From: Streptomyces sp. NBC_01341
Lineage (GTDB): Bacteria; Actinomycetota; Actinomycetes; Streptomycetales; Streptomycetaceae
Assembly: GCF_035946055.1 (NCBI RefSeq)
Contig: NZ_CP108364.1
Location: 5,518,001 to 5,582,000, forward strand
DNA length: 64,000 bases
Direction of reading: 5' to 3'
Part shown: piece after piece, positions 40,990 through 49,411 of the stretch
Position numbering within the stretch: position 1 is the stretch's first letter
Layout: the number at the start of each line of letters is the position of its first letter
The notes under the pieces: model-generated
Database searches by the model: none
Seen by the model: the letters and a program-made list of their open reading frames with translations, nothing else
Told to the model about the DNA's origin: nothing
Made by a program: the position numbers and the translations under genes

Positions 40990-42188
40990 AGTGCACCCTC
41001 CTCCCGCAGTTCGGCGATCCTCGGCGCGGAGAGCCCGAGCGCCGTCAGGATCTCCTCCGTGTCCGCCCCGTGCGGCCGGCCCGCCCAGCGGATCGCCCCC
41101 GGGGTCTCCGAGAGCCGGAACAGCACGTTCTGCATCCGCAGCGGCCCCAGTTCCGGGTCCTCGACCTCGGTGATCGAGCCCAGCGCCCGGTACTGGGGGT
41201 CCTCCATCACGTCCCGTACGTCCTGGATCGGGGCGATCGCCGCCTCGGCCTTCTCGAACGCGTCCACGGCCTCCTCCCGGGTACGCCGGGCGATCCAGTG
41301 CCCCACGGCCTCGTCGAGTTCGTCGGCGTGTTCGGCGCGGGAGCTCCCGGCACCGAACCATGGTTCGTCGATCAGCTCGGGGCGCCCCACCAGGCGCATG
41401 ACGCGCTCCGCGACCGACTGGGCCGACGTCGAGACGGCGACCCAGTGCCCGTCGGAGGTGCGGTAGGTGTTGCGCGGGGCGTTGTTACGGGAGCGGTTGC
41501 CGGTGCGCGGCTGGACGTAACCGAGCTGGTCGTACCAGAGGGGCTGCGGGCCCAGCACGGTGAGGATCGGCTCGATGATCGCCAGGTCCACTACCTGTCC
41601 GCCGCCGGTCCGGTCACGTCCGGCCAGCGCCGTCATCACCGCGTACGCCGTGGCGAGCGCCGCGATCGAGTCGGCGAGTCCGAACGGGGGCAGCGTGGGC
41701 GGACCGTCCGGTTCCCCGGTGACGGCGGCGAAGCCGCTCATCGCCTCGGCGAGCGTGCCGAAACCGGGCCGGTGCGCATAGGGGCCCGACTGGCCGAAGC
41801 CGGTGACCCGGGTGAGGACCAGGCGCGGGTTGACGGCGCTCAGCTCCTCCCAGCCGAGTCCCCAGCGCTCCAGCGTCCCGGGCCGGAAGTTCTCGATGAC
41901 CACGTCGGTGTCCGCCGCCAGCCGCAGCAGGACGTCGCGGCCGCCGGGGCTGGACAGGTCCAGGGTCAGCGTGCGCTTGTTGCGGCCGAGCAGCTTCCAC
42001 CAGAGCCCGACGCCGTCCTTCGAGGGACCGTGGCCGCGTGAGGGGTCGGGCTTGCGGGGGTGCTCGACCTTGATGACCTCGGCCCCGAAGTCCCCGAGCA
42101 TCGTGGCCGCGAGAGGCCCGGCGAAGAGCGTGGCGAGGTCCAGGACCCGCAGGCCGGCGAGCGGCGGTGTCGTCTCCGGGCCGGTCAC
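40986..42188 (-). CDS. CaiB/BaiF-family CoA transferase
   Basis: A 400-residue class III CoA transferase. It has AGLRVLDLATLFAGPLAATMLGDFGAEVIKVEHP, NKRTLTLDLSSPGGRDVL, ENFRPGTLERWGLGWEEL and catalytic D173 in LADSIAAL. It moves CoA between carboxylates. It is coupled to the lyase downstream and the ribokinase upstream by 4-nt overlaps, so activation and cleavage of an organic acid in one pathway are likely. The acid is unknown. Confidence 0.93.
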   Translation of the reverse strand: MTGPETTPPLAGLRVLDLATLFAGPLAATMLGDFGAEVIKVEHPRKPDPSRGHGPSKDGVGLWWKLLGRNKRTLTLDLSSPGGRDVLLRLAADTDVVIENFRPGTLERWGLGWEELSAVNPRLVLTRVTGFGQSGPYAHRPGFGTLAEAMSGFAAVTGEPDGPPTLPPFGLADSIAALATAYAVMTALAGRDRTGGGQVVDLAIIEPILTVLGPQPLWYDQLGYVQPRTGNRSRNNAPRNTYRTSDGHWVAVSTSAQSVAERVMRLVGRPELIDEPWFGAGSSRAEHADELDEAVGHWIARRTREEAVDAFEKAEAAIAPIQDVRDVMEDPQYRALGSITEVEDPELGPLRMQNVLFRLSETPGAIRWAGRPHGADTEEILTALGLSAPRIAELREEGAL

Positions 42189-43069
42189 GCGGCATCGATC
42201 TCACTGCGGAAGGGCATCGACGTCGAGGCGCCCGCCCGCTGTACGCAGAGCGCGGCGGCCGAGGACGCCCAGGCCAGCGACTCGGGCACGGACCTGCCCT
42301 CGCCGAGGGCCACGGCGAGCGTGCCGACGAACGTGTCCCCGGCGCCCGTCGTGTCGACGGCGGTGACCTCGGGCGCCTGGAACAGGACGGGTTCGCCGCC
42401 CCGGGCAGCGTAGAGACAGCCCCTGCGCCCCAGGGTGATCACGACCTCCGGGACCTGGCGGAGCAGGATCTGCGCCGCCGCGTGCGGTTCCTCGTAACCG
42501 GTGAGGGCCGCGGCCTCGTGCTCGTTGGGGACCAGCAGGTCGACCGCCTCCAGGAGTTCGGACGGCAGCGGCTGTACGGGCGACGGTGTGAGGATCGTGC
42601 GTACGCCCCGCGCCCTCGCCGTCCGCGCCGCCTCGGTCACGACGGCGAGCGGGAGTTCCAGCTGCAGGAGCAGCAGGGCGGCAGCGGCGATGGCTGCCTC
42701 CTCACCCGCGCCCAGCGTGATCACGGTGCCGTTCGCACCGGGGACGACCACGATCGAGTTGGCCCCCTCGTCGTCGACGACGATGTGCGCGGTTCCGCTG
42801 GGGCCCGCGGCGGTGTGCAGCAGTTCGGTGTCCACGCCCGCGTGTTCCAGATTCGTCCGCAGCCGCGAGCCGTACTCGTCCGTGCCGACCGCGCCGATCA
42901 TCACGACGTCGCCGCCCGCGCGCGCGGCCGCGACGGCCTGGTTGGCGCCCTTGCCGCCGGGTACGGTCCGGAACTCGCGTCCGGTGACGGTCTCCCCGGG
43001 CCCTGGTGCCCGGGCGACGTAGGCGACGAGGTCCATGTTGGTGCTGCCGAGCACCGCGATCGCTGTCAT
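42185..43069 (-). CDS. rbsK: Ribokinase-like PfkB-family sugar kinase
   Basis: A 294-residue kinase with GSTNMDLVAYVARAPGPGETV, the sugar-site motif GGKGANQAVAAARAGG, and DTTGAGDTFVGTLAVAL carrying the catalytic Asp and anion hole. Motifs fit ribokinase (ATP + ribose to ribose 5-phosphate), though other pentoses or nucleosides cannot be excluded. It is coupled by ATGA/GTGA overlaps to an ARH gene upstream and the CoA transferase downstream. In an operon with glycohydrolases acting on ribosides, ribose is the logical substrate. Confidence 0.9.
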   Translation of the reverse strand: MTAIAVLGSTNMDLVAYVARAPGPGETVTGREFRTVPGGKGANQAVAAARAGGDVVMIGAVGTDEYGSRLRTNLEHAGVDTELLHTAAGPSGTAHIVVDDEGANSIVVVPGANGTVITLGAGEEAAIAAAALLLLQLELPLAVVTEAARTARARGVRTILTPSPVQPLPSELLEAVDLLVPNEHEAAALTGYEEPHAAAQILLRQVPEVVITLGRRGCLYAARGGEPVLFQAPEVTAVDTTGAGDTFVGTLAVALGEGRSVPESLAWASSAAALCVQRAGASTSMPFRSEIDAA

Positions 43070-44433
43070 GGGCGGCGTACCTCCTGGTAGGTGAGTTCCG
43101 CGAGGGTGTCGAAGCCGATGGAGCCGAAGCCGGCCACGGATGTGGCGAGCCTGTTCTTGAGCGGCGCGGTCCACCGGTCGGGCAGTGCGTCGGCCCGGCC
43201 GGCGAGCAGGCCCGCGAGCGAACCGGCGGTCGCGCCGTTCGAGTCGGTGTCCCAGCCGCCGGACACCGCGCGGCAGACGGAGCCGGCGAAGTCCCCGTCG
43301 GCGTGGGTGAGGGCGGCGGCGAGCAGTGCCGCGTTGGGCAGGACGTGCACCCAGTGGTGCGTGGCCGCGAAGGTGGTGTGCAGGCGGTCCACGACCGTGT
43401 CGAAGTCCGCCTCGCCGCGGGCCGTCCTGATGCCGAGCCGGACGGCCGCGGCGTAGCGGGAACGGGGCGGGACCACACGGAGTCCCGCCGCGAGGCAGCC
43501 GTGCACGTCCGTCTCGCCGCCCGCCGCCTCCGCGAGCGCCGCGGCGGTGAACATCGCGCCGTACACCCCGTTGGCCGTGTGTGTCAGCACCGCGTCCCGG
43601 TGTGCCTGTTCGGCGGCCGCGGCCGGGTCGCCGGGGTGCGTCCAGCCGTGCACGTCCGCCCGGATCTGGGCGCCGATCCACTCACGGAAGGGGTTGCGGT
43701 GCCGCGCGGTGTCCGGTGGCTCGACGCCGTCGAGGAGGTTGCGGTAGGCGACGCGTTCGGCGGTGAAGACGCGTCCGGCGGGGAGTTCGGCGAGCCAGAG
43801 GCGGGCGACGTCGTCGGTGGTGAAGTCCGGGCCGTGGCGCTGGAGCAACAGCAGTGCCAGCAGCGGGAAGTTGAGGTCGTCGTCCTCCGGCATGCCGTCG
43901 ATGTTCTCGGCGAGGGAGGTGGGCGCCGAACGCCGGTTCCACGGATGCGCGGCGGCGAGGGCGGCCGGCAGCCCCCGGGCGGTGAACCAGGTGGTGAGCG
44001 GCCAGTTCCCGGTGGCGCGGCCGATGGCCCGGATGCCTTCCAGCGGGAGCTTCTCGACCGGTTTTCCGAGCAGACAGCCGGCGGCCCGGCCCAGCCAGGC
44101 GGCGTGGAGGCGGTCGGGTCCCGGGAACATCGTGCCGGCACGGGGGGCCGGCCAGCGGGGACACACCGCCCTGATCGCGGGGAGCTCCGTCGGCTCGTCC
44201 CGGGCGCGGGGGCTGTCCAGCCGGCCGAGTTCGTCCAGCAGTTCCTCGGCGAGCGGGCGCAGCCCGGGCGGCGCGTGCGGTTCGGAGGCACCCGCCCGCT
44301 CGGGGGCCGGGGCGCCGCCCGCCGCGTACCACCGCTTCCCGATGTCCGCGGTGTCCCGGCCGTCCTGCGCGGCCTGGCGCAGTTCGTGGCCCACCAGGTC
44401 CTCGGGCTGGACCCAGGTCAGGCGCACACTCAC
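43066..44433 (-). CDS. ADP-ribosylglycohydrolase family protein (1), variant motifs
   Basis: A 455-residue ARH-fold protein with a ~100-residue extension before the core. The usual GDAxG becomes LGRAAGCLLGKPVE, the TDDT metal site becomes MPEDDDLNFP, and the C-terminal metal site is SGGWDTDSNGATAGSLAGLL. This set is typical of a separate ARH subgroup; the two metal sites are intact in their own way. It likely cleaves an N- or O-linked ribosyl bond. GTG at 44433 overlaps the stop of the next ARH gene; its own stop overlaps the ribokinase ATG. Confidence 0.87.
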   Translation of the reverse strand: MSVRLTWVQPEDLVGHELRQAAQDGRDTADIGKRWYAAGGAPAPERAGASEPHAPPGLRPLAEELLDELGRLDSPRARDEPTELPAIRAVCPRWPAPRAGTMFPGPDRLHAAWLGRAAGCLLGKPVEKLPLEGIRAIGRATGNWPLTTWFTARGLPAALAAAHPWNRRSAPTSLAENIDGMPEDDDLNFPLLALLLLQRHGPDFTTDDVARLWLAELPAGRVFTAERVAYRNLLDGVEPPDTARHRNPFREWIGAQIRADVHGWTHPGDPAAAAEQAHRDAVLTHTANGVYGAMFTAAALAEAAGGETDVHGCLAAGLRVVPPRSRYAAAVRLGIRTARGEADFDTVVDRLHTTFAATHHWVHVLPNAALLAAALTHADGDFAGSVCRAVSGGWDTDSNGATAGSLAGLLAGRADALPDRWTAPLKNRLATSVAGFGSIGFDTLAELTYQEVRRP

Positions 44434-45617
44434 CGGCCGCCGCCCGCCAGCGCGGCGAACGCCGCCTCGTGGGTGCGCCGCCGTGCCGTGTCCCGCGCGA
44501 AGACCTCGCGGGCGACCTCCGTCAAGGCCCGCGCGGGAGCGTGCAGATCGAGGCGGCTGGCCTCGGAGACCGTCTTCACCCAGTCGACGGGAATGCCCTG
44601 CTCGCCGTGGAGCGCCCCCGCCAGGGCGCCGCTCATCGTGGCGATCGAGTCGCAGTCGCGGCCGTAGTTGACCGAACCGAGCACCGTGCGGCGGTAGTCG
44701 CCCCCGCCGACGAGCAGCATTCCGAGCGCGACCGGCAGTTCCTCGACGGAATGCAGCCGCGAGGGCCTGCGGGCACCGAGAGAAGGCTCGCGGTAGTGCG
44801 GGCCCACCGTGTCGAACGGCGCGACGGCGGCGCGCAGCGGGGCCAGCGCCGACTCGAAGTCCGTGTGCCCCGCGGCGGCTTCGCACACGGCCTCGATCGC
44901 CGAGCGGGTGCCGTCCTTGGCGAGCGCCAGGGCCGCCTCGACGACGGAATCCGGCGTGGCGCCCGGGGTGCAGGCGGCCGCGACCGCGGCGGCCAGGATC
45001 CCCGCGGCCTCCCGCCCGTACGAGGACTGGTGGGCCCCCGCGACGTCGAGCGCCTCCGCGTACGCGGCCTCCGGGTGGGCGGCGTTCACCAGGCCGACCG
45101 GGGCCATGTACATCGCCGCCCCGCAGTTGACGATGTTGCCCGAGCCCGCCTCGCGGGGGTCGGCGTGGCCGTAGTGCAGCCGTGTGACGATCCACTTCTC
45201 CGCCAGGAAGATCCGCTGCAGGGGGAGCGCCTCGGCCTCCAGCTCGGGGATCCAGCGGGGCCGCGACATCAGGTCCGGGACGAGGTGGTCGGCGACGTCG
45301 TACGCGTCGAGGTGGCCGCGGACCGTCTCGTACACCCGCACCAGGGCATGGGTCATCAGGGTGTCGTCGGTGACGTGCCCGTCGCCCTTGTGATACGGGG
45401 CGATGGGGCGTGCGGTGCGCCAGTCGTCGCCGTACCAGGGGCCGACGACACCGCTCACCCGGCCGCCGTGACGCTCCGCGATCTGCTCGGGGGTCCAGCC
45501 CTCGACGGGGCCGCCGAGGGCGTCGCCGACGGCCGCGCCCACGAGTGCTCCGGTGATGCGCTCATCCAGGGTGAGGGTCGGGACGGCCGCGGGAGCTTGA
45601 GTTGTTTTGTGCGTCAT
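44430..45617 (-). CDS. ADP-ribosylglycohydrolase family protein (2), canonical
   Basis: A 395-residue ARH/DraG-type hydrolase with all standard Mg-binding motifs: GALVGAAVGDALGGPVEG, GHVTDDTLMTHAL and NYGRDCDSIATMSGALAGALHG. Such enzymes cleave ADP-ribosyl or related N-glycosidic bonds. ATG at 45617 is given; a GTG five codons upstream (45632) is an alternative. The start region overlaps the end of the preceding ARH gene by 56 nt, longer than the 4-nt overlaps elsewhere in the operon. Confidence 0.9.
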   Translation of the reverse strand: MTHKTTQAPAAVPTLTLDERITGALVGAAVGDALGGPVEGWTPEQIAERHGGRVSGVVGPWYGDDWRTARPIAPYHKGDGHVTDDTLMTHALVRVYETVRGHLDAYDVADHLVPDLMSRPRWIPELEAEALPLQRIFLAEKWIVTRLHYGHADPREAGSGNIVNCGAAMYMAPVGLVNAAHPEAAYAEALDVAGAHQSSYGREAAGILAAAVAAACTPGATPDSVVEAALALAKDGTRSAIEAVCEAAAGHTDFESALAPLRAAVAPFDTVGPHYREPSLGARRPSRLHSVEELPVALGMLLVGGGDYRRTVLGSVNYGRDCDSIATMSGALAGALHGEQGIPVDWVKTVSEASRLDLHAPARALTEVAREVFARDTARRRTHEAAFAALAGGGR

Positions 45618-46887
45618 GTCGGAATTGTCCACCCGGGGTGACCGGTTCCGTGGCTGCCAGCAACCCGGCGAGTTCGATCAGATCGGTGCCGGCCAGGCGT
45701 GGAAGGGCGCATCCGGCGAGCGTGCGGCAGGCCTCCCGCCAGCCGGCCGGCACCGCGCCGATTCCGCCCAGCGCACCGGTCAGCGCCCCTGCGAGGGCAG
45801 GGGCCGAATCGGCGACCCGGGACAGGCAGGCCGCGGCCGGGACGGCCTGCGCGATCTCACCCCGGGCCGCGGCCGTCAGGGCCAGGGCGACCGGCACGGT
45901 CTCGGCGGCGGCGATCCCGTAGCTGTAGACGTGGTCCACGATCTGATGCTCCAGCACCGGGACGAGCGCGAAGGCGCCCGCCGCCTCACCGGCGAACTCC
46001 CGGGCCAGCCGCACGGCGTGGACGGCGTTGCGGGCGATCTCGGTGCCGTCGGGCAGCTGTTCGAGCGCCGTGTCGACCACCGTGTCCACATCGGCCCCCG
46101 CGAGCGCCACGGCGATCGCGGCGGCGACCGCCCGCGCGCCGTACACCCCGTCACCGTCCTGGGTGTACCGGGCGTCGAACTCGGCGAGCTCCGCCGCCGC
46201 CGACGGGTCGCCGGGGTGCACGATCGCGAGCACAGCGGCCCGCACACAGGCGGCGTCGTCGAAGTAGTGCGGGTTGTCGTGGCCGGTGGCGGGCGGCCGC
46301 AGCCCCGCGGCCAGATTGCCCAGCCCGGCCCGGACCGAGATCCTGGCACGCAGCGGGAGCACGGCGGCCTCGACCTCGGGTGCGCGGGCGCTCGCGGCGG
46401 CCACCTTCGCGGCCAGCGCGTTCCACGACCGGTCGATCGCGTCCCGCATCCGCCTGGAGGGGGAGAGACCGGGCGCGTGGTCGGCCGCGGCGGCCAGCAC
46501 GGTCCGGGCGGTGAACGCGGCCCACTCGGCGTCGTCGGACGGCCCGAGCCGCAGCGGCTCGGGCGGCTGATTGAGGGCGATGGGGACGGGAAGTGTCGTG
46601 GTCGCGTTCTGCTCCGCGAAGGTGTCCAGCTCCCGGGTGAGCCGCCGGGTCCACTCCGGCATGCGCGCGGCCCGGTGCCGCGCCGCGGGCCATCCGGCCG
46701 CGTCCCCGGCCGCCAGGCCGAGCAGCAGGCCCTCGATCCTGGCCTGCCTCCCGGGAGCGCCGTGCCCCTGGGAGCCGGGGGCCGGGCGGGCGGCCGGTTC
46801 GGCGGTGATGCGGATGGCTACGTGAGGGGCCGCCGGATCACCGGTGGCGGGGGACGCGCTCCCGGGGGCGCGCGGGGCGCCGGTCAC
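45562..46887 (-). CDS. ADP-ribosylglycohydrolase family protein (3), degenerate metal site
   Basis: A 441-residue ARH-like protein. The N-terminal motif EGLLLGLAAGDAAGWPAARH is kept, but TDDT is replaced by PSDDAEWAAFTA, and the C-terminal GRDxDT is CLSRVADSAPALAGALTGALGG, so the first Asp of the DxD pair is missing. It may have altered activity or be a non-catalytic subunit. A Pro/Ala-rich N terminus of ~50 residues precedes the core. GTG at 46887 overlaps the stop of the upstream ARH gene (GTGA). Confidence 0.82.
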   Translation of the reverse strand: MTGAPRAPGSASPATGDPAAPHVAIRITAEPAARPAPGSQGHGAPGRQARIEGLLLGLAAGDAAGWPAARHRAARMPEWTRRLTRELDTFAEQNATTTLPVPIALNQPPEPLRLGPSDDAEWAAFTARTVLAAAADHAPGLSPSRRMRDAIDRSWNALAAKVAAASARAPEVEAAVLPLRARISVRAGLGNLAAGLRPPATGHDNPHYFDDAACVRAAVLAIVHPGDPSAAAELAEFDARYTQDGDGVYGARAVAAAIAVALAGADVDTVVDTALEQLPDGTEIARNAVHAVRLAREFAGEAAGAFALVPVLEHQIVDHVYSYGIAAAETVPVALALTAAARGEIAQAVPAAACLSRVADSAPALAGALTGALGGIGAVPAGWREACRTLAGCALPRLAGTDLIELAGLLAATEPVTPGGQFRHDAQNNSSSRGRPDPHPG

Positions 46888-48014
46888 CGGCCGGCCTGCC
46901 GGGCACGGGCCCCGGGGGCCGCGGGAAACGGAGCGTGCCCGCCGGCCCCGCCGGGCGGTGCGGTGAAGGCGTGCTCCCGGCCCGGCGTTTTCCCCGTGCC
47001 CCTCGGGGGAGCCTCGGCCTCGTCCGGGGTCAGCAGCTCCGCGATGTCCAGCACGTGATAGCCCCGCATCGACGGCAGGCAGCTGCCCCGGACCGGCCCG
47101 ATCGCCGACGCCCATTCACGGGGGATCGCCGACGCCCCGTGCAGCGCCCCGGCCAGTGCCCCCGCGACGGCCGCCGTGGTGTCGGCGTCCCGGCCCATGT
47201 TCACGGCCATGAGCACCGCCGTACGGAAGTCACCGCGCGCCGCCGTGAACGCCCCGAACGCCAGGCCCACCGCCTCGGGCGCCAGATCCGTCCAGGGGTA
47301 GCCGCCGATCACCACGGCGGAGCGCACCGCGCGTTCCCCCGCCAGCCGGTCCGGGTACGAGCGCTGCGCGGCGGTGACCGCACGCCGCAGCGAACGGGCG
47401 GTCCAGGAGTCCATCGGTACGACGGAGAGCGCGGCGGCGATGACCGACGCGAGCCCGGCCCCGACCATCGCGGCCGCCACACCGGCCGCGACCGCCTGAC
47501 CGCCGTAGATGCCCTCGCCGTCATGGCTGACCCGTCCGTCCACGGCCACCAGGCGGGCTGCCTCCGCAGGCCGTCCCGCGGCGAAGACCCCGAACGGCGC
47601 CGCCCGCATGGCGAGACCGTCGCTCCAGGCGTGCCGGTGCTGCGCCGAGATCGGCGCGGCGAGACCCCTGCGGAGGTTCTCCAGCGTGCCCCGCTCGCTG
47701 AATCCCGCCCCCCGGAAGGGGCCCTCGTCCAGATCGGCGATCCAGTGGTGCCACGCCCGCTCGACGTGCGAGACGGTCAGTGCGGAACCGTGCCGGGCCA
47801 GCAGCAGCCCGGAGAAGATCGCGTACTCGGTGTCGTCCGTTCCCGCCGGGTCGTCGCTGACGAAGCCCTCGATGCGGCCCCAACGGCGACGGATCTCGGA
47901 CGGCCGCAGGTTCTCCGCCGGGGCGCCGAGCGCGTCACCGACCGCGAGCCCCAGCAGCGCCCCCCGCGCCCGGTCGCCCGTGTCCGCCGCCGGGCCGTCG
48001 GCTGTCAGCTCCAT
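46884..48014 (-). CDS. ADP-ribosylglycohydrolase family protein (4), canonical
   Basis: A 376-residue ARH/DraG hydrolase with complete motifs: GALLGLAVGDALGAPAE, AGTDDTEYAIFSGLLLARHG and NMGRDADTTAAVAGALAGALHGASAIP, then a Pro/Gly-rich tail of ~50 residues. It is the first gene of the operon. ATG at 48014 has AAGGGG about 9 nt upstream; the frame stays open further upstream, but the domain starts here. Probably cleaves a riboside and feeds the downstream ribokinase. Confidence 0.9.
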   Translation of the reverse strand: MELTADGPAADTGDRARGALLGLAVGDALGAPAENLRPSEIRRRWGRIEGFVSDDPAGTDDTEYAIFSGLLLARHGSALTVSHVERAWHHWIADLDEGPFRGAGFSERGTLENLRRGLAAPISAQHRHAWSDGLAMRAAPFGVFAAGRPAEAARLVAVDGRVSHDGEGIYGGQAVAAGVAAAMVGAGLASVIAAALSVVPMDSWTARSLRRAVTAAQRSYPDRLAGERAVRSAVVIGGYPWTDLAPEAVGLAFGAFTAARGDFRTAVLMAVNMGRDADTTAAVAGALAGALHGASAIPREWASAIGPVRGSCLPSMRGYHVLDIAELLTPDEAEAPPRGTGKTPGREHAFTAPPGGAGGHAPFPAAPGARARQAGR

Positions 48015-48138
48015 CGTGTCGCCCCTTCGCTCGCATCCGTCACTCGCACCGGCCACCCGCGTCCGGGTCTCCGGACGAACCGGCCGACCCGGATAGAAGG
48101 GGATTCCACGCGCGGGCGGAAGAGAGGCGTTCAAACCG

Positions 48139-48144
48139 TATAAA
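48139..48144 (+). promoter_or_regulatory. Possible -10 for the VIT-gene leader RNA
   Basis: TATAAA in the divergent gap, 27-30 nt before the attenuator-like structure at 48171. No clear -35 is seen. Confidence 0.35.
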
Positions 48145-48170
48145 TCGGCCGCCCGGGTGACGCTCGCGAG

Positions 48171-48211
48171 GCAGGTAAGTTCGGCCTTCCTTGCTGGCGG
48201 GAGGCCTTTTT
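48171..48211 (+). promoter_or_regulatory. Attenuator-like leader: alternative hairpins plus T-tract terminator
   Basis: GGCCTTCC (48183-48190) and GGGAGGCC (48199-48206) form an 8-bp stem with an 8-nt loop, followed directly by TTTTT, a textbook intrinsic terminator, rare in Streptomyces. An upstream GCAGGTAAG (48171-48179) can pair with CTTCCTTGC (48186-48194), with one mismatch and one wobble, and this would remove the terminator's 5' arm. No plus-strand gene ends upstream, so the terminator belongs to a short leader RNA before the transporter gene at 48281. It may be a metal-sensing or translation-dependent switch. Confidence 0.5.
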
Positions 48212-48280
48212 CGTGCGTACTTTCGAGTGTGCGGAGCGGAAGTGACACGTTCGGGGCCCGCTCCCGGAATGGGGAGAGCT

Positions 48281-49012
48281 GTGTCCATCATCGAGACCGA
48301 CGCCGTACTGCACGAGGCGCACCGGGACAACCACACCCACCGTGACGTCAACGGCGGCTGGCTGCGTCCCGCCGTGTTCGGGGCCATGGACGGCCTGGTC
48401 TCCAACCTGGCGCTGATGACGGGCGTCGCCGGCGGCGCGGTCTCCCACCAGACCATCGTGATCACGGGCCTCGCGGGACTGGCCGCCGGTGCGTTCTCGA
48501 TGGCCGCCGGGGAGTACACCTCCGTCGCCTCGCAGCGCGAGCTCGTCGAGGCGGAGCTCGCCGTCGAGCGTCGCGAGCTGCGCAGGCACCCCGTCGACGA
48601 GATGGAGGAGCTCGCCTCCCTGTACGAGTCCCGGGGCGTCGAGCCGGCGCTCGCTCGCGAGGTCGCGCTGCAGCTGTCCAGGGACCCCGAGCAGGCCCTG
48701 GAGATCCATGCCCGCGAGGAGCTCGGCATCGACCCGGGGGACCTGCCCTCACCGCTGGTCGCCGCCGTGTCGTCCTTCGGCGCCTTCGCCCTGGGCGCGC
48801 TGCTTCCCGTGCTGCCCTTCCTGCTCGGCGCCACGCGGCTGTGGCCCGCCGTGCTGCTCGCCCTCGTGGGCCTGTTCGGCTGCGGCGCCGTGGTGGCCAG
48901 GGTGACCGCCCGCAGCTGGTGGTTCAGCGGCCTGCGCCAGCTCCTCCTCGGAGGAGCGGCCGCCGCGCTCACGTACGGACTGGGCACCCTGTTCGGTGTA
49001 GCCGCGGGCTGA
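48281..49012 (+). CDS. VIT1/CCC1-like transporter
   Basis: A 243-residue membrane protein of the vacuolar iron transporter (VIT1/CCC1) family: WLRPAVFGAMDGLVSNLALMTGVAGG, AAGAFSMAAGEYTSVASQRELVEAEL (metal-translocating helices with Met and Glu), then two C-terminal membrane segments. Members move Fe(II) or Mn(II), mostly exporting or storing them. GTG at 48281 has GGGGAG a few bases before it; ATG at 48269 is the alternative. The 266-bp divergent gap upstream contains the attenuator-like leader. A hairpin follows. Confidence 0.88.
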   Translation: MSIIETDAVLHEAHRDNHTHRDVNGGWLRPAVFGAMDGLVSNLALMTGVAGGAVSHQTIVITGLAGLAAGAFSMAAGEYTSVASQRELVEAELAVERRELRRHPVDEMEELASLYESRGVEPALAREVALQLSRDPEQALEIHAREELGIDPGDLPSPLVAAVSSFGAFALGALLPVLPFLLGATRLWPAVLLALVGLFGCGAVVARVTARSWWFSGLRQLLLGGAAAALTYGLGTLFGVAAG

Positions 49013-49019
49013 GGCCGCC

Positions 49020-49050
49020 GCCCGCCCGTGCCACGCCCCGGCGGGCGGGC
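49020..49050 (+). terminator. Hairpin after the VIT-like gene
   Basis: GCCCGCCCG and its complement form a 9-bp stem with a 13-nt loop, 7 nt after the stop. Confidence 0.6.
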
Positions 49051-49218
49051 ACGTCCAGCCCTGTCGCTCCTCGCAGGCGCTTCCGGCCGCGGGTGCGGGA
49101 CTTTGTCCGCGTCCCGCGGCGTTGTACCGATGTGACGTACGTCTTGGCGCACGTCACTGGGCCTATGGGTAAGCGGCCCCTAAAGTGAGACGCTATGCAG
49201 AGCTACACATAAGTAGCC

Positions 49219-49245
49219 GTTACCTGGCGGTTTCGATTCCATGAC
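49219..49245 (-). promoter_or_regulatory. GlnR-box-like sequence upstream of gltBD
   Basis: On the minus strand GTCAT-n6-GAAAC-n6-GTAAC, which matches the Streptomyces GlnR pattern gTnAC-n6-GaAAC-n6-GtnAC with exact 6-bp spacing and one mismatch. It is about 245 bp before gltB. GlnR controls nitrogen-assimilation genes, and gltBD makes glutamate. Confidence 0.5.
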
Positions 49246-49411
49246 CGGCGGGCAAGAGCCGTAGACACCGCGGGCAACGACGCTCGCTCTCTGCGGTCTC
49301 CCAGGACAGTGGTCCACCATGATCCGTCCCCTCGTGACCCACCCGCACCGCGGCTCCGCGGTGTCCGCATGCTGGAACGTCCTATTCGCTTTTTGAGAAG
49401 CGTTCCATCAT

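Noticed and set aside
48171..48194. Iron box (DtxR/IdeR type) in the VIT-gene leader
   Set aside because: The repeat AGGTAAG...CTTCCT is spaced too widely (24 bp instead of 19) and has mismatches, so an RNA hairpin explains it better.
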